Shown: positions 1 to 7,206 of the stretch, in pieces
How positions within the stretch are numbered: position 1 is the stretch's first letter
Layout: every line of letters starts with the position of its first letter
Assembly (NCBI GenBank): GCA_023430845.1
Contig: JAEYYJ010000101.1
Location: 1-10,398, forward strand
Direction: 5' to 3'
From: Pseudomonadota bacterium
Lineage (GTDB): Bacteria > Pseudomonadota > Alphaproteobacteria > Rhizobiales > Hyphomicrobiaceae
DNA length: 10,398 bases
The notes under the pieces: model-generated
Told to the model about the DNA's origin: nothing
Databases searched by the model: none
What the model saw: the letters and a program-made list of their open reading frames with translations, nothing else
Position numbers and translations under genes: made by a program

Positions 1-1086
1 CGCGCCATGGAGATCGTCGCCGATGGCGGTGAGGTGGATCGCTATATCCAGCGCCTGTCCGCGACGCTGGACCGGCCCTCCGAGCTCATCGTTTCCGAGA
101 GCCGGCCGCTGCTGATCGACCGGTATCTCACGGGTGCCATCGAGGTTGATGTGGACTGCCTCGCCGATGGCAAGGACTCCTTCGTTGCCGGCATCATGGA
201 GCACATCGAGGAAGCGGGCGTGCATTCGGGCGACTCCGCCTGTTCGCTGCCCGTGCATTCGCTCGACAGCTCGATCGTCGTGCGGCTGGAGAAACAGACC
301 CGCGATCTGGCGCTTGCGCTGAATGTCGTTGGGCTCATGAACGTGCAGTACGCGATCAAGGACAAGCAGATCTACGTCATCGAGGTGAACCCGCGGGCGA
401 GCCGTACGGTGCCGTTCGTCGCCAAGGCCATCGGCCTGCCGGTCGCGAGCATTGCGGCGCGGATCATGGGCGGCGAGCCGCTCAAGGGCTTTGGCCTCAA
501 GCCGCGCAAGCTCGATCACATCGCGGTCAAGGAAGCCGTGTTCCCGTTTGCGCGGTTCCCTGGCGTCGATCCGATCCTCGGGCCTGAGATGCGCTCGACG
601 GGTGAGGTCATGGGCATCGACACGGACTTCGGGCTCGCCTTCGCCAAAAGCCAGCTCGGCGCTGGCCAGTCGCTCCCCGACAAGGGCACGGTCTTCGTCT
701 CGCTCAAAGAGGCGGACAAGGACGGCATCCTCGGTGCCATGCGGGATCTGGTCGAACTGGGCTTCAAGATCCTAGCGACGCGGGGCACCAAGCGGCATCT
801 GGAACAGCACGGTATTCCCTGCGAGCTAGTGAACAAAGTTCTGGAAGGCCGCCCGCACATCGTCGACGCCATGAAGAACGGCGACGTGCATTTGGTGTTC
901 AATACAACTGAAGGTGCCAAGGCGCTGGCCGACTCCAAGGACATCCGGCGCACGGCCTTGCTCAACCGCATTCCCTATTGTACGACTCTCGCAGGAGCGA
1001 TCGCGGTAACCGGAGCCATAAAGGCACTGCGACGCGGTCACCTTAAAGTGGCGCCACTTCAGGCCTATATTAGCCGCACCGCCTGA
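1..1086 (+). CDS. carB: Carbamoyl phosphate synthase large subunit, C-terminal third (5' end outside window)
   Basis: CarB makes carbamoyl phosphate from glutamine-derived ammonia, bicarbonate and two ATP, in the cytoplasm with CarA, feeding pyrimidine and arginine synthesis. The frame is open from the first base, so the ATG at 7 is internal and about two thirds of the protein (family length about 1,070-1,160 residues) is missing. What remains is the end of the second ATP-grasp domain, with [14 protein letters not shown] (about 384-425) as the metal/ATP-binding signature, followed by the C-terminal MGS-like regulatory domain (about 690-1086). That domain keeps the residues known from E. coli for UMP/IMP and ornithine control: the Thr of LATRGT, the Lys of [10 protein letters not shown] (829-855) and the Asn-Thr-Thr of FNTTEG (898-915). 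The E. coli ATHGT is ATRGT here. greA follows on the same strand 109 bases later, an arrangement common in Hyphomicrobiales. Identification is secure. Confidence 0.97.
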   Translation, partial: RAMEIVADGGEVDRYIQRLSATLDRPSELIVSESRPLLIDRYLTGAIEVDVDCLADGKDSFVAGIMEHIEEAGVHSGDSACSLPVHSLDSSIVVRLEKQTRDLALALNVVGLMNVQYAIKDKQIYVIEVNPRASRTVPFVAKAIGLPVASIAARIMGGEPLKGFGLKPRKLDHIAVKEAVFPFARFPGVDPILGPEMRSTGEVMGIDTDFGLAFAKSQLGAGQSLPDKGTVFVSLKEADKDGILGAMRDLVELGFKILATRGTKRHLEQHGIPCELVNKVLEGRPHIVDAMKNGDVHLVFNTTEGAKALADSKDIRRTALLNRIPYCTTLAGAIAVTGAIKALRRGHLKVAPLQAYISRTA

Positions 1087-1182
1087 GGCCCTTGCCAAGG
1101 GGCCCCGGACGGGGGAAGCTGGCGTTTCTCCGTGGACTGTTGCGACTGATTCGGCGGTATCGGCACGTCAGCCGGGCCGGTT

Positions 1183-1187
1183 GGGAG
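1183..1187 (+). promoter_or_regulatory. Ribosome binding site deciding the greA start
   Basis: GGGAG lies 8 bases before the ATG at 1196. An in-frame TTG at 1181 would put the site inside the coding region and has no site of its own, so ATG 1196 is the better start. The 159-residue product also fits the usual GreA length. Confidence 0.7.
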
Positions 1188-1195
1188 ACTTGGAT

Positions 1196-1675
1196 ATGGC
1201 GATGGAAAAGGTTCCGATGACGGTCGAGGGCTTCCAGAAGCTCGAGACGGAGCTGCACCGCCTCAAAGCCGTGGAACGTCCTCGGATCATCCAGGCTATT
1301 GCCGAAGCGCGCGCGCATGGCGATCTCAGCGAGAACGCTGAGTATCACTCCGCCAAGGAAGCCCAGGGCCTGAACGAATCCAGGGTCGCGGACCTGGAGG
1401 ATAAGCTTTCGCGCGCCGAAGTCATCGATACGACCAAGATGTCCGGCGACAAGATCAAGTTCGGCGCCACCGTGACCCTCATCGACGAAGATACCGATGA
1501 GAAGGTCAAGTACAAGATCGTCGGCGAGACAGAAGCGGATGTCCGCGAAGGCAAGGTGTCGATCAGTTCACCGATCGCCCGCGCGCTCATCGGCAAGAGC
1601 AAGGGCGACAGCGCCGAGGTGACGACGCCGAAGGGCGCCAAGGCCTACGAGATCATCAAGATCGAGTGGAAATAA
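1196..1675 (+). CDS. greA: Transcription elongation factor GreA
   Basis: GreA enters the secondary channel of RNA polymerase and stimulates cleavage of backtracked transcripts, rescuing stalled complexes. The product is 159 residues (E. coli 158). Residues 1-77 form the N-terminal coiled coil; [14 protein letters not shown] (42-55) is the tip loop, with D43 and E46 matching the E. coli catalytic acidic pair D41/E44. Residues 78-159 are the C-terminal FKBP-like domain, with [12 protein letters not shown] (123-134) and the closing KAYEI segment typical of the family. Start chosen at 1196 for its ribosome site; a TTG 15 bases upstream is possible but unlikely. It lies 109 bases after carB and before a strong hairpin, so it may be the last gene of its transcript or have its own promoter in the gap. 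I saw no convincing promoter there. Confidence 0.97.
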   Translation: MAMEKVPMTVEGFQKLETELHRLKAVERPRIIQAIAEARAHGDLSENAEYHSAKEAQGLNESRVADLEDKLSRAEVIDTTKMSGDKIKFGATVTLIDEDTDEKVKYKIVGETEADVREGKVSISSPIARALIGKSKGDSAEVTTPKGAKAYEIIKIEWK

Positions 1676-1716
1676 CCTGCTCCTCGACGCGGTTTCTCCC
1701 CGATCGATTGATCTTC

Positions 1717-1742
1717 ACGGCCGCTGTCCTCGCAGCGGCCGT
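1717..1742 (+). terminator. Probable intrinsic terminator after greA
   Basis: Ten-base-pair perfect stem (1717-1726 with 1733-1742, ACGGCCGCTG against its complement) around a six-base loop TCCTCG, 41 bases after the greA stop. The stem is followed by TGTTC, only a weak T tract, so termination may be partial or Rho-assisted. Position and stem quality support the call. Confidence 0.7.
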
Positions 1743-1990
1743 TGTTCATGACGCCGGCATGGGATCCATTATTCCGACGGCTGACCGCGTGCCCGATTTT
1801 CGGGCGCCCGAGCCATCGCTGGAACGCGGCCGAAAATAAGCAATGCAAGCGATTTTTTCTTGGCTGCAGGCCGGCTTATCCGTTAGACACCCCCTAGCCT
1901 TTTGTTCAAAGCGGTGCGAACGCATGTTGTGTCGCGCTGCACCGGACTGATCGCGCCTGAGAACCAGATTCCCTTGGGAGGAATACAGAG
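1743..1990. other. Intergenic region upstream of the TRAP transporter genes
   Basis: No gene is supported here. Together with the greA trailer the gene-free stretch is 315 bases. It holds a second hairpin at 1786-1810, in which GCCCGA (1791-1796) pairs with TCGGGC (1800-1805) across a three-base loop and the stem extends outward with one mismatch. It also has a 12-base palindrome at 1800-1811 (TCGGGCGCCCGA) that shares bases with this hairpin, and a T-rich run at 1853-1861. The promoter for the binding-protein gene should lie here, but the best match (TTGGCT at 1860 with a poor -10 near 1883) is too weak to call. Confidence 0.5.
1976..1983 (+). promoter_or_regulatory. Strong ribosome binding site of the TRAP binding-protein gene
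   Basis: GGGAGGAA stands 7 bases before the ATG at 1991. It is the best Shine-Dalgarno match in the window, in keeping with the high expression usual for periplasmic binding proteins. Confidence 0.8.
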
Positions 1991-2953
1991 ATGAAGCGTC
2001 TAATTGCGCTCACGGCAGGTGCTGCCGTGGCGTTCACCATGGCGGCTGCGGTCGCGCAGACCAAGCAGCTTTCGATCACCACCGGTGGCACGGGCGGCGT
2101 GTACTATCCGCTCGGCGGTGGTTTCGCGAGCATTATCGGCAAGAACATCCCGAACACGACTGCGGCCGCGGAAGTGACGGGTGGCTCGGTTGCCAACCTG
2201 CAGCTCGTCGGCACAGGCCGCGCGGACATGGGTCTCGCTCAGGTCGATGCGTCGTGGGACGCGATCAGAGGTGAGGACAAGTTCAAAGGCGGCAAGCTGC
2301 CGATTCAGGCTCTTGCCGTCATGTACCCCAACCACATGCACGTCGTGACGATCGACGGCACTGGGGTCACGAAGATGGAAGATCTCAAGGGCAAGCGCGT
2401 CTCGACGGGTTCACCCGGAAGCGCCACCGAGGTCTTTGCATTCCGCGTCATCGAGGCGGCTGGTCTCGACAAGGATAAGGACATGAGGCGCGAACGCCTC
2501 GGCGTTGCCGAGAGCGTCAACGCACTCAAGGACAAGAAAATCGACGCATTCTTCTGGGTCGGCGGGCTGCCCACAGCGGCGGTGACCGATCTCAGCGCGA
2601 CGCCGGGCACGAAGCTGAAGATGATCGACATCGCCCAATACACCGACAAGATGGTCGCCAAGTACGGCAACATCTATTCGGCGACGACCATTCCCAAGGC
2701 GACGTACACGGGGATGGAAGCCGACAACAAGAACGTGGCCGTCTGGAACATCATGATGGTCAACGAGAGCATGAGCGAGGATCTCGCTTACCAGCTGACG
2801 AAGCTTCTCTTCGAGAAGCGTGAGGAGCTTGCGCTGACGCACAAGGAAGCGCTGAACCTCAAGACCGAGAACCAGACGAAGGCGAAGGCAGGCGTGCCGT
2901 TCCACAAAGGTGCACTCAAGTACTTTGCCGAAGCGGGCATCAAGGTCGACTGA
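1991..2953 (+). CDS. TAXI-family TRAP transporter solute-binding protein
   Basis: Periplasmic receptor that captures an organic anion and delivers it to the TRAP permease encoded next. The product is 320 residues, normal for the family. Residues 1-22 are a Sec signal peptide (basic MKR, hydrophobic core, cleavage after AVA before Q23). TAXI hallmarks follow: ITTGGTGGVYYPLG (29-42), the TGG turn of EVTGGSVANL (61-70), the ligand-site segment STGSPGSATE (138-147) and FFWVGGLPTAAV (187-198). There is no lipobox cysteine, so the protein should be free in the periplasm. The ligand cannot be read from sequence; studied TAXI proteins bind dicarboxylates or amino acids such as 2-oxoglutarate and glutamate. 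A hairpin and a 109-base gap separate it from the permease gene. Confidence 0.95.
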   Translation: MKRLIALTAGAAVAFTMAAAVAQTKQLSITTGGTGGVYYPLGGGFASIIGKNIPNTTAAAEVTGGSVANLQLVGTGRADMGLAQVDASWDAIRGEDKFKGGKLPIQALAVMYPNHMHVVTIDGTGVTKMEDLKGKRVSTGSPGSATEVFAFRVIEAAGLDKDKDMRRERLGVAESVNALKDKKIDAFFWVGGLPTAAVTDLSATPGTKLKMIDIAQYTDKMVAKYGNIYSATTIPKATYTGMEADNKNVAVWNIMMVNESMSEDLAYQLTKLLFEKREELALTHKEALNLKTENQTKAKAGVPFHKGALKYFAEAGIKVD

Positions 2954-2977
2954 TCCTTTGCCGACGATACGCTTGAG

Positions 2978-3005
2978 AGCCGCCGGAATTGACTTTCCGG
3001 CGGCT
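2978..3005 (+). terminator. Hairpin between TRAP binding-protein and permease genes (partial terminator or mRNA stabiliser)
   Basis: Eleven-base-pair perfect stem: AGCCGCCGGAA (2978-2988) pairs with TTCCGGCGGCT (2995-3005) around TTGACT. It is followed by TGACCTTTT, a broken T tract. It begins 24 bases after the binding-protein stop and ends 57 bases before the permease start. In an operon this would give more binding protein than permease, by partial termination or by blocking 3' decay. The structure is seen directly; the function is inferred. Confidence 0.65.
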
Positions 3006-3050
3006 TGACCTTTTGGCTGCGGCGCATACATGCGCCACTCACGACCGGGT

Positions 3051-3056
3051 AGGGAG
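3051..3056 (+). promoter_or_regulatory. Ribosome binding site deciding the TRAP permease start
   Basis: AGGGAG lies 6 bases before the ATG at 3063. The frame also has an ATG at 3030, but that start would place this site inside the coding region and add 11 basic/polar residues untypical of the family, so 3063 is preferred. Confidence 0.7.
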
Positions 3057-3062
3057 CACTCA

Positions 3063-5135
3063 ATGAGCCAGGTACAGGAGGGCGCTACTCCGGTTGCGGC
3101 CACGCAGGACGCGGAACTCAGCGACGACGCGCGCAAGGCCGTCGAGAAGCTGATCGAGGAAGAGGAAGGTGCGCAAAACCGTGTGGGCGGCTGGTTTGCC
3201 TACATGATCACGGCCATCGCACTCGCGTCGACCCTCTTCCATCTCTACGCCGCCTACGAAATCGTACCGACGCACATCCTGCGTCCGATGCACGTCGGCA
3301 TTGTGCTCGTGCTCGTCTTCCTGCTGTTTCCGATCGCGGCCCGGTATCGCGACCAGATCAACTGGTGGGACTGGCTCTTTGCGGCAGCCGGCGCCGGCAC
3401 CGTTGGCTACATCATCTACCAGGGCGCCGACTTCGGCGACTACGCAACCATGCCGACCACCGTGCAGGTGTGGGTCGGCGTAGTCTTCATCGCGCTCGTG
3501 CTGGAATCAGCGCGGCGGACGACCGGCATCATCATGCCGGCCGTATCGATCATGTTCGTGCTCTATGCGCTGTATGGCCAGTATCTGCCCGCGCCTTGGA
3601 CTCATCGCGGCTACGAGGTCGACCGCCTCGTCGCCCATCTCTACATGACCCTCGAAGGCATTTTCGGCTCGGCCATCGACGTCTCCTCGACCCTCATCAT
3701 TCTCTTCACAATCTTCGGCGCCATTCTGCAGGCCTCAGGCGCCGGCAAGTTCTTCATCGATTTCTCGTTTGCCGCGATGGGCGGTCGGCGCAATTCGGCT
3801 GGCCGCGCGGTTGTGCTCTCGTCGTTCCTCATGGGTGGCCCGTCCGGATCCGGCGTCGCAACCACTGTAACCATCGGCACGGTCGCTCATCCCATGCTCG
3901 CCAAGGCGGGCTACGAAAAGAACGCTGCGGGTGGCCTGCTCGCCGCCGGCGGCCTCGGTGCGATCATCTCGCCGCCGGTGCTCGGCGCCGCGGCATTCCT
4001 CATCGCCGAATATCTCAAGATCTCCTACATCGAAGTGATCTGGATGGCGCTCATCCCGACGCTTCTCTACTACTTCGGCATCTACGTCATGGTGGAGCTG
4101 GACGCCAAGAAGTACGGCGCCGGCGGCAGCGATCTCATGATCGAGAAGGGGGCGCTCTGGACGCTCACGCGGAACTACTGGTTCCACTTCTTCTCGCTCA
4201 TCTCCATCGTCGTGTTCATGCTGATGGGCTTTTCGCCCGTGCTCGCCGTGTTCTGGGCGACGATGACGGCGATCGTAACGAGCTTTTTCCGATGGGACTC
4301 GGCGCTGTGGCCCAAGAAGCTTGTGAAGGCGCTGGCCGATGGCACGACGGGTGTGCTCAACGTGGCGCCGACGTGTGCGGCCGCCGGCATCATCGTCGGC
4401 AGCGTCACGCTGACTGGTCTCGCTCAAAAATTCGCCGACATCATCATCACCTACGCGGGCGGCAGCCTGATCCTCACCGCGATCTACACATCGCTGATCG
4501 TGTGGATCGTCGGTCTTGCCGTGCCGGTGACCGCTTCGTACATCCTCTGCGCGGTGATTGCCGCGCCGGCGCTGATCAAACTCGGCGTCCCGGACTTCGG
4601 CGCTCACATGTTCATCTTCTACTATGCCGTGCTTTCGGAAGTGTCGCCTCCGACGGCGCTGTCGCCCTTCGCGGCCGCTGCCATCACGGGTGGTGATCCC
4701 TACAAGACGACATTGCAGTCGTGGAAGTACACGATGCCCGCATTCCTGGTGCCGTTCGTGTTCGTTCTCGATCCGCTCGGCATTGGCCTGTTGATGAAGT
4801 TTCGCGAGGGGGCGACCTGGCTCGACATCATCGAGATCACGCTCCAGGTGGGTGCGGGTATCGCGTTGCTCGCGTTCGCCTTCCAGCGCTGCTATCGGGT
4901 GCGCACGAACGGTGTCGAAACGGCTCTCTTCGCCACCGCCGGCATCTTGCTGGTACTGCCGACGGTCGTGGCTGCGATCCTGAAGCCGATCATCGGCGTC
5001 GACATCTCCGGTTACATGCCGCTGTTCCCGCAGATCGGACTGCACATGGGCTACACTGTCATCATGGCGCTGGTGCTCTTCCTGATCGCCCACACCATGC
5101 AGCGAACGCGAGCAGCGGCTCTTGCTACAAGCTGA
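3063..5135 (+). CDS. TRAP transporter fused permease, 4TM (DctQ-like) plus 12TM (DctM-like)
   Basis: Inner-membrane importer that takes substrate from the TAXI binding protein and moves it inward using an ion gradient, usually sodium. The product is 690 residues, as expected for the TAXI-type permease in which small and large subunits are fused. Residues 1-36 are a charged cytoplasmic tail with a Glu-rich stretch. Hydrophobic segments at about 45-170 form the small-subunit part, and those from about 200 form the large-subunit part. Large-subunit signatures are plain: GGPSGSGVATT (258-268), followed by AHPMLAKAG, and GGLGAIISPPVLGAAAF (296-312). A related second half contains AVPVTASYI and SEVSPPTALSPFAAAAITGG (about 1558 bases into the gene), consistent with the internal pseudo-repeat of DctM proteins. 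It ends 29 bases from the convergent trkH stop. Other frames across this gene are open but are high-GC shadows. Confidence 0.95.
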   Translation: MSQVQEGATPVAATQDAELSDDARKAVEKLIEEEEGAQNRVGGWFAYMITAIALASTLFHLYAAYEIVPTHILRPMHVGIVLVLVFLLFPIAARYRDQINWWDWLFAAAGAGTVGYIIYQGADFGDYATMPTTVQVWVGVVFIALVLESARRTTGIIMPAVSIMFVLYALYGQYLPAPWTHRGYEVDRLVAHLYMTLEGIFGSAIDVSSTLIILFTIFGAILQASGAGKFFIDFSFAAMGGRRNSAGRAVVLSSFLMGGPSGSGVATTVTIGTVAHPMLAKAGYEKNAAGGLLAAGGLGAIISPPVLGAAAFLIAEYLKISYIEVIWMALIPTLLYYFGIYVMVELDAKKYGAGGSDLMIEKGALWTLTRNYWFHFFSLISIVVFMLMGFSPVLAVFWATMTAIVTSFFRWDSALWPKKLVKALADGTTGVLNVAPTCAAAGIIVGSVTLTGLAQKFADIIITYAGGSLILTAIYTSLIVWIVGLAVPVTASYILCAVIAAPALIKLGVPDFGAHMFIFYYAVLSEVSPPTALSPFAAAAITGGDPYKTTLQSWKYTMPAFLVPFVFVLDPLGIGLLMKFREGATWLDIIEITLQVGAGIALLAFAFQRCYRVRTNGVETALFATAGILLVLPTVVAAILKPIIGVDISGYMPLFPQIGLHMGYTVIMALVLFLIAHTMQRTRAAALATS

Positions 5136-5147
5136 TAGCTGAGTTGA

Positions 5148-5178
5148 TCTGGCGGGGTTTGCGTTCAGCCCCGCCAGA
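5148..5178. terminator. Shared hairpin at the convergent ends of the permease and trkH genes
   Basis: Ten-base-pair perfect stem: TCTGGCGGGG (5148-5157) pairs with CCCCGCCAGA (5169-5178), with an 11-base loop. It begins 12 bases past the permease stop, and its right arm lies in the last codons of trkH, whose stop occupies 5165-5167 in the loop. Neither side has a T tract, so efficient intrinsic termination is not certain. It could act for both genes or just protect 3' ends. Confidence 0.5.
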
Positions 5179-6610
5179 ACTCCGGCCGGAAGAGTACGAG
5201 TACAGTGAACAGCTCGAGACGGCCGAGCAGCATCGCAAACGAGAGCACCCACTTAGCGCCGTCGGGTAATGTCGCGAACGTGCCGGCAGGCCCGACAATG
5301 TCGCCAAGGCCCGGTCCCACGTTGGATACAGCCGCTGCCGCACTCGACAATGCCGTCAGCAGGTCCAGGCCCATGGCTGCCAGCACGACCGTGAACATGC
5401 CGATCGTCGCCATATAGAGCGCAAGGAAGGCGACGACGGAAAAGGGAACATCCTCGGGCAGACGGCGGCCGTTGTAGAGCAGCGTGACGATGCGGTTCGG
5501 GCTGATGAGGTGCTGAAGATGCGCGCGCGTGAGCAGCCATGCGACCTGAAGGCGGTAGATCTTGATGCCGCCCGATGTCGATCCAGAACATCCGCCGACG
5601 AACATCAGCAGGAAGAACACGCCGATCGCGAACGGTCCCCAGGTCGTGTAGTCCGTGTTGACGAAGCCCGTCGTCGTGACGATCGACACGACGTTGAATG
5701 TCGCCAGCCGAAACGCATCGTGGAAAGGCAGGTCGCGAACCAGGGCGAGATACATCGCCATGATCAGCGACGTGATAAGAAGGAGCCAGACGAGGCCGCG
5801 CACCTGGGCGTCACGCCACATATGAAGCCCGCCGCCGCGCATGGCCTTGATGTAGACGACGAACGGCAGCGCTCCGGAGATCATGAATACGACAGCCGCC
5901 CAATCGAGGGCCGGTGAATTGAAGTAGCCGAAGCTTGCATCATGCGTGGAGAAGCCGCCCGTGGAGACAGTTGCGAGGGCGTGGCAAATGGCATCGAAAG
6001 GTGTCATGCCGAGCGCCATGTACGTGAATGTGCAGGCGACCAGCAGTATCGCGAAAATGGCGGTGATCGCCGACATGAGTCCGAAGGCGCGTGGCATCAC
6101 CTTTTCGGAACGGTCGGAGCTTTCCGCCTGGAAGAGCTGCATGCCGCCGATCCTCAAGGACGGCAGGACGAGGATCGCGAGGACGATAATGCCGACGGCG
6201 CCGATGCCCTGGAGCAGCGCGCGCCACAGGAGGATACCTCTCGGCTGGCTGTCGAGTTTGACCATGACCGTGCCGCCCGTCGCGGTCAGGGCCGAAACGG
6301 CTTCGAAATAGGCGTCCGCCAGTGGAAGTCCGAGCCCGATGAAAGGCATCGCGGCGAACGCCGAGATGATCGTCCAGGTCAGCGTGGTGAGAAGAAAGCC
6401 TTCGCGGAGCCCTGCCGTGACCGGCTTGCGGTCATAGGCAAAAAGTACCATCAGCCCGCCGACGAAGAAGGTGACGAGCGCTGATACAGCGAAGACGAGC
6501 CCACTCGAATGGCTGTCCGCATAGTCGACAGCCATCGGCACCAGCATCGCCACTGCCACGAGGCAAACCATCAGGCCGAGGGCCAGAAGGATAGGGCGGA
6601 ACTGGATCAC
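5165..6610 (-). CDS. trkH: Trk system potassium uptake protein, TrkH family
   Basis: Potassium-translocating membrane subunit of the Trk/Ktr system, normally gated by a cytoplasmic TrkA-type nucleotide-binding protein that is not in this window. The product is 481 residues (E. coli TrkH 483). Four selectivity-filter loops are visible: TATGGT (109-114), VSTGGFS (215-221), VTTTGFV (311-317) and VSNVGPG (428-434). Each has the expected filter glycine. The conserved GGCSGSTSGGIKIYR (339-353) and C-terminal GRLELFTVLVLF (463-474) are also present. The start is GTG at 6610, with GGGGAA (6615-6620) just upstream; the next in-frame ATG would cut into the first membrane helix (about 6-28). The small secreted-protein gene lies 42 bases upstream on the same strand and may share its transcript. 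The gene converges with the TRAP permease gene. Confidence 0.95.
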   Translation of the reverse strand: MIQFRPILLALGLMVCLVAVAMLVPMAVDYADSHSSGLVFAVSALVTFFVGGLMVLFAYDRKPVTAGLREGFLLTTLTWTIISAFAAMPFIGLGLPLADAYFEAVSALTATGGTVMVKLDSQPRGILLWRALLQGIGAVGIIVLAILVLPSLRIGGMQLFQAESSDRSEKVMPRAFGLMSAITAIFAILLVACTFTYMALGMTPFDAICHALATVSTGGFSTHDASFGYFNSPALDWAAVVFMISGALPFVVYIKAMRGGGLHMWRDAQVRGLVWLLLITSLIMAMYLALVRDLPFHDAFRLATFNVVSIVTTTGFVNTDYTTWGPFAIGVFFLLMFVGGCSGSTSGGIKIYRLQVAWLLTRAHLQHLISPNRIVTLLYNGRRLPEDVPFSVVAFLALYMATIGMFTVVLAAMGLDLLTALSSAAAAVSNVGPGLGDIVGPAGTFATLPDGAKWVLSFAMLLGRLELFTVLVLFRPEFWRG

Positions 6611-6652
6611 GAAATTCCCCGTCGCCGCACGACGTCAGGACCCGCGTTCAAG

Positions 6653-7027
6653 TTACTTCTTGCGGCCCCTTACAGGTCTGTTGGTTTTGCACGGTCGGCT
6701 GTTCACGTGGCAAGAGAACTCGGAGCTCGTCGTCCGATCGCAGTTAACGGTCTTGCTGACCGACTCGCTGAAGCGGCCCCACGGCGGACCGTACTCCCAG
6801 ATCGTGAACGACTCCCAGCTCCGGATCGCTGCTCTCTCGGCGTCCTTCTTGGTCTTGCCAGTGCCCGACCCATCGTGCGTATGCGAGGCCATGCACGTCT
6901 TGCGGCCGACCTGCACCCAAGAGTGGATCGACGCAAGGCCTGTTTCCTGGGCCTGCACCAGCCCTGACGTGGCCGCGAGGCCGGCCAGCACGGCCGCTCC
7001 GGCGGCCATCAAGCACATACGCTTCAT
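6653..7027 (-). CDS. Small secreted cysteine-containing protein of unknown function
   Basis: 124 residues. A clear Sec signal peptide (MKRM, hydrophobic core to about residue 23, cleavage after VQA at 26) gives a mature periplasmic or secreted protein of about 98 residues. The mature part has four cysteines (C45, C96, C106, C113), an even number that would suit two disulfides, four tryptophans (W37, W71, W77, W83), and a basic tail ending RPVRGRKK. The stretch from KKDAERAAIRSW (60-71) through YGPPWGRFS and the spaced cysteines resembles, from memory, a pattern in unnamed small exported proteins of Hyphomicrobiales; this is not a database result. The ATG at 7027 has a weak GGGA-type site about 7 bases upstream. 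The gene ends 42 bases before trkH on the same strand. Signal peptide, composition and gene spacing support a real gene; function is unknown. Confidence 0.8.
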   Translation of the reverse strand: MKRMCLMAAGAAVLAGLAATSGLVQAQETGLASIHSWVQVGRKTCMASHTHDGSGTGKTKKDAERAAIRSWESFTIWEYGPPWGRFSESVSKTVNCDRTTSSEFSCHVNSRPCKTNRPVRGRKK

Positions 7028-7183
7028 AGTTTTTCCCAGCCTGTATTGTCGGTCGACGGCAAATGCGTGCGAACCGACTCAATCTGCCCGCTGAGAGATT
7101 GCCTGATTTGGCCGGGGCTACGCTATGGCCCGGCTGCTACAGTGCGCTGTATTCCGTTGGAATTCTTTCAGGAACAGGCAGAC
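7028..7183. other. Gap between the small secreted-protein gene and the thioesterase operon
   Basis: No coding region is supported; both flanking genes read on the minus strand, so this gap should hold the promoter of the small secreted-protein gene. An imperfect inverted repeat, GCCGGG (7111-7116) against CCCGGC (7129-7134), is present. I could not pick out a promoter with confidence. Confidence 0.4.
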
Positions 7184-7201
7184 ACCGGGCAGCTGCCCGG
7201 T
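7184..7201 (-). terminator. Palindromic hairpin just after the thioesterase stop, possible terminator
   Basis: CCGGGCAGCTGCCCGG (7185-7200) is a perfect 16-base palindrome, extended by one A-T pair. It forms a 7-bp stem with an AGCT loop, starting 5 bases beyond the thioesterase stop on the minus strand. Its placement suits the end of the RidA-thioesterase operon, but no T tract follows, so this is a tentative call. Confidence 0.45.
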
Positions 7202-7206
7202 TGCTC

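Noticed and set aside
1087..1110. Inverted repeat just after the carB stop (GGCCCTTG against CAAGGGGCC) as a terminator
   Set aside because: It needs a bulge, leaves almost no loop and has no T tract. Too weak to call.
1140..1168. TTGCGA as a -35 box for a greA promoter
   Set aside because: No acceptable -10 sequence lies at 16-18 bases from it.
3365..4696. Open frame of about 443 codons on the plus strand in another frame of the permease gene
   Set aside because: Arg/His-rich composition, no recognisable domain, no ribosome site; it lies wholly inside a certain gene.
3735..5252. Long open frame (about 505 codons) antisense to the TRAP permease
   Set aside because: The translation is a run of Arg, His, Asp and Glu without domain-like hydrophobic pattern, typical of a shadow frame opposite a hydrophobic high-GC gene. 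The permease frame itself has clear family motifs.
7088..7135. CTGAGAGATT...CCTGATTTGG on the plus strand, recalling pieces of a TPP riboswitch
   Set aside because: The conserved core and the paired helices of the THI element are missing, and no plus-strand gene follows. Short chance matches only.
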